Shown here: positions 1 through 4,417 of the stretch, one piece after another | Position numbering within the stretch: position 1 is the stretch's first letter | How the letters are laid out: every line of letters begins with the position of its first letter | Assembly (NCBI GenBank): GCA_943357015.1 | Contig: CALRFZ010000022.1 | Location: 1 to 10,533 of the forward strand | From: Candidatus Staskawiczbacteria bacterium | GTDB taxonomy: Bacteria; Patescibacteriota; Minisyncoccia; Minisyncoccales; Staskawiczbacteraceae | Length of the DNA: 10,533 nucleotides | Direction: 5' to 3' | Made by a program: the position numbers and the translations under genes | Notes under the pieces: generated by a model | Database searches by the model: none | What the model saw: only the letters and a program-made list of their open reading frames with translations | Told to the model about the DNA's origin: nothing

Positions 1-21
1 GGAGCACTATATGGGTTTTTG

Positions 22-50
22 TGGACAAATGGCGGGAAATGTAATATAAT
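22..50 (+). promoter_or_regulatory. Sigma70-type promoter for the rpsO operon
   Basis: A -35 box TGGACA (22-27, five of six matches to TTGACA) is separated by exactly 17 nt from a perfect -10 box TATAAT (45-50). Transcription would start near 57, leaving a leader of about 85 nt before rpsO. It is the only strong promoter I see upstream of the five plus-strand genes, so it probably drives them all. The -35 box lies inside the word TGTGGACAA (20-28), one mismatch from the reverse complement of a consensus DnaA box. The match is seen in the sequence; its use is inferred. Confidence 0.62.
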
Positions 51-109
51 TCAAATAGTATACTTGTTAGAGTTTTTGTAATTTAAAACTTTTAAAATAT
101 TAAATAACC

Positions 110-131
110 TAGACAGCCGGAAGCTGATCTA
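110..131 (+). promoter_or_regulatory. Hairpin in the rpsO mRNA leader, possible S15 autoregulatory site
   Basis: TAGACAGC (110-117) pairs with GCTG and TCTA (123-126, 128-131), giving an 8-bp stem with one bulged A at 127 and a CGGAA loop (118-122). The only SD-like bases upstream of rpsO, GGAAG (119-123), sit in this loop and its first stem base, about 18 nt before the start codon and so too far for normal use. The rest of the leader is very A/T-rich, so this is its only GC-containing structure. S15 represses its own mRNA in several bacteria through leader structures that differ between lineages; an S15 role here is inference. Confidence 0.4.
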
Positions 132-141
132 AAATATTGTT

Positions 142-408
142 ATGCTAAAAAAAGAAGTTAAGACTAAGTTAATTAAAGAACACGCTATCCATCAAAAAGA
201 TACTGGTTCTTCCGATGTGCAAATTGGGCTTTTGTCAGAAGAGATTGAAGATTTAGTGCTTCACTTAAAAGAACATCCAAAAGATTTGCACTCAAAACGC
301 GGATTAATCAGAATGGTAATTAAAAGAAAGAAACTTTTAAGCTACTTAAAAACTGAAGACGAAAAACGATACAAAGATATCGTCAAAAAAATCGGGTTGA
401 AAAAATAA
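142..408 (+). CDS. rpsO: Small ribosomal subunit protein S15 (uS15)
   Basis: The 88-residue product is a full-length S15, the usual size. It is a primary binder of the 16S rRNA central domain, acts early in 30S assembly and contributes to a bridge with the 50S subunit. Family signatures are all present: the His/Asp-Thr-Gly-Ser segment (HQKDTGSSDVQI, about 17-28), the HLKEHPKDLHSKRGL block (41-55) and the KRKKLLSYL helix (62-70). The start is set by the normal N-terminal length; no Shine-Dalgarno sequence lies within 15 nt of the ATG. It is first in a plus-strand run with a nuclease gene and pnp. Adjacency of rpsO and pnp is widely conserved, here with one gene inserted. The leader carries a candidate promoter and a small hairpin that could serve autoregulation. 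Confidence 0.97.
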   Translation: MLKKEVKTKLIKEHAIHQKDTGSSDVQIGLLSEEIEDLVLHLKEHPKDLHSKRGLIRMVIKRKKLLSYLKTEDEKRYKDIVKKIGLKK

Positions 409-413
409 ACAAT

Positions 414-496
414 CTTGCGAATTACGAATTTTGGCGAATTACGAATGCGCCACAATTTTAATTATTCGTAATTCGCATATATTCGTAATTCGTAAG
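414..496 (+). repeat. Long imperfect inverted repeat (CGAAT family) between rpsO and the NYN gene
   Basis: Two 33-nt arms, 414-446 and 464-496, flank a 17-nt loop (447-463) and pair at 30 of 33 positions, counting one G-U. Each arm is CTTRCGAATTACGAAT, a variable 4-nt spacer, then GCGAATTACGAAT, so the word CGAATTACGAAT occurs twice per arm and four times in the element. The right arm runs into the AAGGA ribosome binding site (494-498) of the next gene, so the folded RNA would cover part of it. It occupies nearly the whole intergenic gap. It lacks a U-tract, so it is not an intrinsic terminator. A single arm recurs at 4307-4339. Confidence 0.88.
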
Positions 497-498
497 GA
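494..498 (+). promoter_or_regulatory. Ribosome binding site of the NYN-domain gene, partly inside a hairpin arm
   Basis: AAGGA lies 3 nt before the ATG at 502, a short but usable spacing. The first three bases (494-496) are the end of the right arm of the 414-496 inverted repeat, so ribosome access may depend on whether that hairpin forms. Only this gene and the microprotein at 10369 have a clear Shine-Dalgarno sequence in this window. Confidence 0.55.
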
Positions 499-501
499 AT
501 T

Positions 502-1002
502 ATGCAAAAGCCCAAAGAACAGCGCGTGGAAGTGTTGATAGATGTGCAGAATTTGTATTATTCGGCGCGTAATTTGTATGGACAAAAAGTTAATTTTGGA
601 GAGATATTAAAGGAAGGGGTTTCGGGACGTAAATTCATCAGAGCTTTTGCCTATGTTGTTCGCACAAAAAGCGGTGAAGAAAAGCCGTTTTTTGATGCAT
701 TAACTAAATTAGGAATTGAAACTAGAGTTAGAGATTTGCAGGAATTTTACGGTGGCGCCAAAAAAGCGGATTGGGATGTGGGTATTGTTATTGATGCTAT
801 TCGCACCGCCAGCAGTTTAGATGTGATTATTTTAGCGTCTGGCGACGGGGATTTTATTCCCTTGGTAGAATATTTAAAAAATCAAGGTAAGCGCGTGGAA
901 GTGATGGGTTTTGGTAAAACTACATCATTAAAACTTAAGGAATCCGCCGATGAATTTATTGATTTGGATTTAGAACCAGAAAAGTTTTTGTTAAAAAAGT
1001 AA
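502..1002 (+). CDS. NYN (LabA/DUF88-like) domain protein, predicted PIN-like nuclease
   Basis: The 166-residue protein is essentially a single NYN domain, a PIN-like Rossmann-type fold predicted to cut RNA with metal bound by clustered acidic residues. Visible motifs in order: strand 1 VLIDVQNLY with Asp14 and Asn17; KKADWDVGIVIDAI (87-100) with Asp90, Asp92 and Asp98; and LASGDGDFIPLV (111-122) with Asp115 and Asp117. These match the usual NYN constellation. There is no signal peptide, membrane helix or C-terminal LOTUS/OST-HTH extension, so it is the minimal cytoplasmic type. It sits between rpsO and pnp, suggesting a role in RNA processing or decay with PNPase; substrate and even activity are unknown. 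The ATG at 502 has an AAGGA site and places Asp14 at the normal distance from the N-terminus. Confidence 0.88.
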   Translation: MQKPKEQRVEVLIDVQNLYYSARNLYGQKVNFGEILKEGVSGRKFIRAFAYVVRTKSGEEKPFFDALTKLGIETRVRDLQEFYGGAKKADWDVGIVIDAIRTASSLDVIILASGDGDFIPLVEYLKNQGKRVEVMGFGKTTSLKLKESADEFIDLDLEPEKFLLKK

Positions 1003-1008
1003 ATAAAG

Positions 1009-1107
1009 GCGATCCTAATTTGCGAATAAACATCCGAATGTTCCGAATTTACCAAATGGTAAAGTTATTCGGATTATTCGGATGAAGATTCGGATTATTA
1101 GGATCGC
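1009..1107 (+). repeat. Long imperfect hairpin in the pnp leader (TCCGAAT words)
   Basis: The gap before pnp folds into one long stem. The outer arms GCGATCCTAAT (1009-1019) and ATTAGGATCGC (1097-1107) match perfectly; the innermost stem is TTTACC (1048-1053) with GGTAAA (1058-1063) around an AAAT tetraloop. Between them are paired blocks of CGAAT/ATTCG words with small internal loops, about 39 pairs in all by hand. The structure ends 9 nt before the pnp ATG. The repeated CGAAT words link it to the element at 414-496, although the unit and spacing differ. No U-tract follows, so it is not a terminator. By position it could serve as a processing or autoregulatory hairpin like the enterobacterial pnp leader; that role is inferred. 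Confidence 0.85.
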
Positions 1108-1116
1108 TATAAAAAG

Positions 1117-3234
1117 ATGATTAAGGATACATTTGAGCTGGCAATTGGAGATAAAACATTGACGATTAAACTGACTGACTGGGCTGAACAAGCATCGGGG
1201 TCTTGTTTGGTTAGTTTGGGAGAAACCGTGGTAATGACTACGGCGATGATGAGTCAAAAAAACACCGATGATAAAGATTTTTTCCCATTAAGCGTTGACT
1301 ACGAAGAAAAGTTTTACGCAGCGGGAAAAATTTTAGGGTCCAGATTTTTAAAAAGAGAATCACGACCTTCTGATGAAGCAATTTTATTATCAAGAATGAT
1401 TGATAGAGCTGTGCGACCTTTGTTTCCAAAAGATTTTAAAAAAGAAATTCAGGTTATTGCAACTTGCATATCATTTGACGGTGAAAACGACCCAGATATT
1501 ATCAGTATGATTTCGGCGTCTTTGGCGCTTGGTATTTCTAATATTCCATGGAACGGGCCTTTGGGCGCAATAAAAGTGGGAAAAGTTGCTGGTAAATTTG
1601 TTTTAAATCCAACCTATAAAGAAAGAGAAGAAAGTCAATTTGAGCTAACTTTATCAGCCATTCTACACGATGGCGAGGTTTTAATTAATATGATTGAAAT
1701 GAGTGGCAAAGAAGTTTCCGAATATGATGTAATGGAAGCTACTCAATTTGCCGGAACAGCTTTGACGCAAATTATTGATTTTCAAAAAAGTATTATCAAA
1801 AAAGTTGGTCAGGAAAAAGCCACTTTTAAGCCTGCGGTAGAAATTGAAATTGACAAAGATATTAAGGAATTTTTAGGTGACCGATTAGAAAAGGCTTTAG
1901 ACGAGGCTCACCCAGGAGAGAAAAATCTTTTACATATAGATATAATTGAAGATGAGCTAGTAGCCCACATTAAGGCTAAGTATCCCGATACCGGCAAAGA
2001 AAAGCAAGTTATGCCATTTTTTGAAAAAGAGATGGAGCGCTTAATTATTAAAAACATTATTGAAAAAGATAGAAGGCCAGACGGCAGAAAATCAGAAGAT
2101 ATTAGAAATTTAGTGGCTGATATTGCGCTTTTGCCTCGAACTCACGGTAGTGCTATGTTTCATCGTGGCTTAACTAAAGTATTATCTATTTTAACTCTAG
2201 GCGGACCGGGTGATCAGCAATTGCTAGATGGGATGGAGATTATTGGTAAAAAACGTTTTATGTTGCATTATAACTTTCCGCCATTTTCTACTGGTGAAAC
2301 TGGTTTTATGCGTGGTCCAAAACGCAGAGAAATTGGTCATGGCCACTTAGCGGAAAAAGCTTTATTGCCGTTAATTCCTGATGCGAAAGAATTTCCGTAT
2401 ACCGTTAGAATTGTGTGTGAAGCGCTATCAAGTAATGGTTCAACATCAATGGCTTCGGTTTGTGCGGCTACTTTGGCGTTAATGGATGCTGGCGTGCCAA
2501 TTAAGGCGCCAGCCGCTGGAATTTCTATTGGTTTGGCTAAAGACGAGGTTTCGGGTAAATACAAAGTTTTAACTGACATACAAGGGCCAGAAGATCACTT
2601 TGGCGATATGGATTTTAAAGTGGCAGGAACTAAAAACGGCATTACAGCCATTCAAATGGACATTAAAATTAATGGAATCAATAGAGATATTATGAAAGAG
2701 GCTTTGGAAAAAGCCAAATATGCAAGATTTAAAATTCTTGATATAATAAGCGCAACAATTGTTGAGCCAAGAAAAAATCTTTCTCAATATGCTCCAAAAA
2801 TAATTTCTTTTATGATTAACCCCGCCAAAATTGGTGAAGTGGTTGGTCCTAAGGGCAGTGTAATTAACAAGCTAATTGAGGAATTTGATGTTACAATAGA
2901 TATTGAAGATACGGGGCTGGTTTTTATTACCGGTCAAAATCAGGTTTTAGTTGATGGTTGCGCGGGACGCATTAAGGGTATGGTTAAAGAAATTGAAGTT
3001 GGTGAAGTATTTCAAGGTACAGTAAGAAAAATTATGGATTTTGGCGCTTTTGTGGATTTGGTGGGTGGTCAATCGGGGCTAGTGCATATTTCTAAATTTG
3101 TGCCAAATCAAATTAAAAGCGTTAAAGATGTGGTTAAAGAAGGTGATATTATTCCAGTTAAGGTTGTAGGCGTAGACGATTTGGGTAGAATTAATCTTTC
3201 AGCTATAGATGCTGGGTTTAAACCCAAAAAATAG
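1117..3234 (+). CDS. pnp: Polynucleotide phosphorylase (PNPase)
   Basis: The 705-residue protein has the full PNPase layout: first RNase PH domain (about 5-145), all-helical linker (about 150-300), second RNase PH domain (about 325-555), KH domain (about 560-620, loop GPKG at 577-580) and S1 domain (about 628-697). It degrades RNA 3' to 5' by phosphorolysis, releasing nucleoside diphosphates, and can run in reverse to add tails; the family works as a trimer in the cytoplasm. The phosphate-site block FSTGETGFMRGPKRREIGHG is intact (390-409), as is EDHFGDMDFKVAG (492-504), with Asp493 and Asp499 matching the E. coli catalytic Asp pair by spacing. One oddity is RGLTK (350-354) where most PNPases have RGETQ. 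The ATG gives the normal N-terminus, but only AAAAAG precedes it, not a real Shine-Dalgarno sequence. A long leader hairpin suggests post-transcriptional control. Confidence 0.97.
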   Translation: MIKDTFELAIGDKTLTIKLTDWAEQASGSCLVSLGETVVMTTAMMSQKNTDDKDFFPLSVDYEEKFYAAGKILGSRFLKRESRPSDEAILLSRMIDRAVRPLFPKDFKKEIQVIATCISFDGENDPDIISMISASLALGISNIPWNGPLGAIKVGKVAGKFVLNPTYKEREESQFELTLSAILHDGEVLINMIEMSGKEVSEYDVMEATQFAGTALTQIIDFQKSIIKKVGQEKATFKPAVEIEIDKDIKEFLGDRLEKALDEAHPGEKNLLHIDIIEDELVAHIKAKYPDTGKEKQVMPFFEKEMERLIIKNIIEKDRRPDGRKSEDIRNLVADIALLPRTHGSAMFHRGLTKVLSILTLGGPGDQQLLDGMEIIGKKRFMLHYNFPPFSTGETGFMRGPKRREIGHGHLAEKALLPLIPDAKEFPYTVRIVCEALSSNGSTSMASVCAATLALMDAGVPIKAPAAGISIGLAKDEVSGKYKVLTDIQGPEDHFGDMDFKVAGTKNGITAIQMDIKINGINRDIMKEALEKAKYARFKILDIISATIVEPRKNLSQYAPKIISFMINPAKIGEVVGPKGSVINKLIEEFDVTIDIEDTGLVFITGQNQVLVDGCAGRIKGMVKEIEVGEVFQGTVRKIMDFGAFVDLVGGQSGLVHISKFVPNQIKSVKDVVKEGDIIPVKVVGVDDLGRINLSAIDAGFKPKK

Positions 3235-3240
3235 GTAGTG

Positions 3241-3317
3241 GTTGAGTTTGTAGTTGGTAGTGAGTAGTTGGTAGACTACAAACTACTCATTACAAACTAC
3301 TCACTACAAACTAACTA
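3241..3317 (+). repeat. Hairpin built from a 14-nt tandem repeat between pnp and the 202-aa gene
   Basis: The right half contains three head-to-tail copies of a 14-nt unit (CTACAAACTACTCA and variants) at 3276-3289, 3290-3303 and 3304-3317. The left half carries the complementary words TAGTTTGTAGT/TGAGTAGTT in degenerate form. The best inner stem pairs 3250-3269 with 3281-3300, 19 of 20 positions including one G-U, around an 11-nt loop. Because the unit repeats, another register is possible in which AGTTTGTAG (3245-3253) pairs with the third copy (3304-3312), 6 nt from the next start codon. The sequence is unrelated to the CGAAT elements, but location and design are the same. Confidence 0.8.
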
Positions 3318-3318
3318 A

Positions 3319-3927
3319 ATGTTTACACAAAATCAAGCATTGCCAAATAAAGAATTATTTTTACGAAGCGATATTCGGACGATGAAAAAAGATCTCGCGC
3401 GTCTGCGGGAAAGTGATTCTTTAAAAGAACGCGAAAAAATTATTCAAAAAACACCGCAATTACCAAAACCAAGCTATCAAGAGCCAAGAGTGGCGCAAAT
3501 TTTGCCACAGCCAAAAGAAGTGGTTGCAAAGACAAAAATCGTCGCGCCAGAAGAAAAACTGTCCAACATAGTGGTTGCAGAAAAAAATAATCCAACACAA
3601 ACTTTTCAAACCACTGCCAATAATCAGCCAGTTGAGCAAAAAGATTTGCCAAAAATAACGGCTCAACCCCTGCAAGCAAATAGTCAAATCAATAAAACTG
3701 GCGATGAAATTATTGCAAAAAATAATCCAATAATTGCTAATGAAGCCGAAATAAAAATTTCGCAGGCGCCACCAATTAAACAAGATTACCAGCAAAAAGC
3801 TTATTTTCAAAAAGCGCCTGAAGCCATAAAACAAATCATAGATAAAACCACCGAAAAAGAGCAAATTCAAAGAAGAAAATTTATGGAAGATGTGGAAAAG
3901 TGGTCATCTTCAGGAGATAAAGATTAA
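3319..3927 (+). CDS. Low-complexity, probably disordered protein of unknown function
   Basis: I do not recognise this 202-residue product. The N-terminus has a charged, helix-prone stretch with the core LFLRSDIRTMKKDLARLRES (14-33), probably the only ordered part. Residues 45-160 are rich in Lys, Gln, Pro, Asn and Glu with no hydrophobic core, typical of disorder, and a short charged helix (about 167-195) ends in EKWSSSGDKD. There is no signal peptide, membrane helix or Cys, so it is probably cytoplasmic. It lies between pnp and the TraR/DksA gene, only 15 nt before the latter, and is probably co-transcribed. The ATG directly abuts the repeat hairpin and lacks a Shine-Dalgarno sequence. An overlapping 136-codon reverse-strand frame exists but encodes an implausible Phe/Trp/Leu-rich product, so I favour this strand. 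Confidence 0.68.
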   Translation: MFTQNQALPNKELFLRSDIRTMKKDLARLRESDSLKEREKIIQKTPQLPKPSYQEPRVAQILPQPKEVVAKTKIVAPEEKLSNIVVAEKNNPTQTFQTTANNQPVEQKDLPKITAQPLQANSQINKTGDEIIAKNNPIIANEAEIKISQAPPIKQDYQQKAYFQKAPEAIKQIIDKTTEKEQIQRRKFMEDVEKWSSSGDKD

Positions 3928-3942
3928 AAAATAAAATATATT

Positions 3943-4305
3943 ATGAAAAAAGAATTATTAGAACAATTAAAGATTGTGTTGGAAAATGAAAAATTATCTT
4001 TAAAAAAAGAACTAGAAAGTTTTGCTGTAGAAGATAAAAATAATAAAGGTAATTGGGACGCCAAGCGTATTAACGCTCAAGATACTGATATGGAAGAAAA
4101 GGCTGATGAAATGGAAGAATATGATAACTTATTATCTCTTGAACATAATTTGGAAACAAGGTTACAGGATATAGATTTGGCTATAGAAAAAATTGGCAAA
4201 GATGTATACGGTATTTGTGAAAAATGCGACAAAGAAATTGAGGAAAAGCGTTTATTGGTTTGCCCTGAAGCTAAGCTTTGTATGAAGTGTAACGAAAGCA
4301 AATAA
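3943..4305 (+). CDS. TraR/DksA-family C4 zinc-finger protein
   Basis: The 120-residue protein has a long N-terminal coiled coil (about 1-85) and a C-terminal zinc finger with C92-x2-C95 and C113-x2-C116, the 17-residue spacing of the DksA/TraR finger, plus an extra Cys107 in VCPEAKLCMKC. Family members enter the RNA polymerase secondary channel and tune initiation, often with ppGpp. The hairpin-tip region (AQDTDMEEKADE, 45-56) is acidic but lacks a clean E. coli-type DxxDxA motif, so the same mechanism cannot be assumed. The length suits the short TraR/YocK-like group rather than full DksA (about 150 residues). The gene lies 15 nt after the 202-aa gene, has no clear Shine-Dalgarno sequence, and is the last gene before the terminator. 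Its place in a ribosome/RNA-decay operon suits a transcription-tuning role. Confidence 0.9.
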   Translation: MKKELLEQLKIVLENEKLSLKKELESFAVEDKNNKGNWDAKRINAQDTDMEEKADEMEEYDNLLSLEHNLETRLQDIDLAIEKIGKDVYGICEKCDKEIEEKRLLVCPEAKLCMKCNESK

Positions 4306-4306
4306 T

Positions 4307-4339
4307 CTTACGAATTACGAATTTAAGCGAATTACGAAT
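4307..4339 (+). repeat. Solo 33-nt arm of the CGAAT-family element
   Basis: This segment starts 1 nt after the stop codon of the zinc-finger gene. It differs from the left arm at 414-446 at only three positions: R is A instead of G, and the 4-nt spacer is TTAA instead of TTTG. There is no partner arm nearby; it runs straight into the terminator. It could pair in trans or over long range with the opposite-sense arm at 464-496. Three copies of one 33-nt module in 4 kb, two plus-sense and one minus-sense, point to a dispersed repeat family. Confidence 0.85.
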
Positions 4340-4379
4340 AAAAAACCGCGCCCAGTTAAAATATGGGCGCGGTTTTTTT
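4340..4379. terminator. Bidirectional intrinsic terminator between convergent operons
   Basis: ACCGCGCCCA (4345-4354) and TGGGCGCGGT (4364-4373) form a perfect GC-rich stem around a 9-nt loop. An A-tract precedes it (4340-4345) and a T-tract follows (4373-4379), so it can end transcription from both sides. It lies 35 nt after the zinc-finger gene and 38 nt past the end of the large minus-strand gene. Confidence 0.95.
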
Positions 4380-4417
4380 GTTTGTTTGAGTTTGTTATTG
4401 ATCTATGATGCTAGAAA

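Noticed and set aside
414..496. Hairpin considered as an rpsO terminator
   Set aside because: The stem is A/T-rich, its loop is large, and no U-tract follows; the next gene starts 5 nt later.
3276..3317. Three 14-nt direct repeats resembling a mini CRISPR or iteron array
   Set aside because: The units are contiguous without spacers, form one arm of a hairpin, and no cas or rep gene is near.
3460..3870. 136-codon reverse-strand ORF opposite the 202-aa gene
   Set aside because: Its Phe/Trp/Leu-rich composition is what the complement of Lys/Gln/Glu codons gives; it opposes the operon and has no ribosome binding site or recognisable motif.
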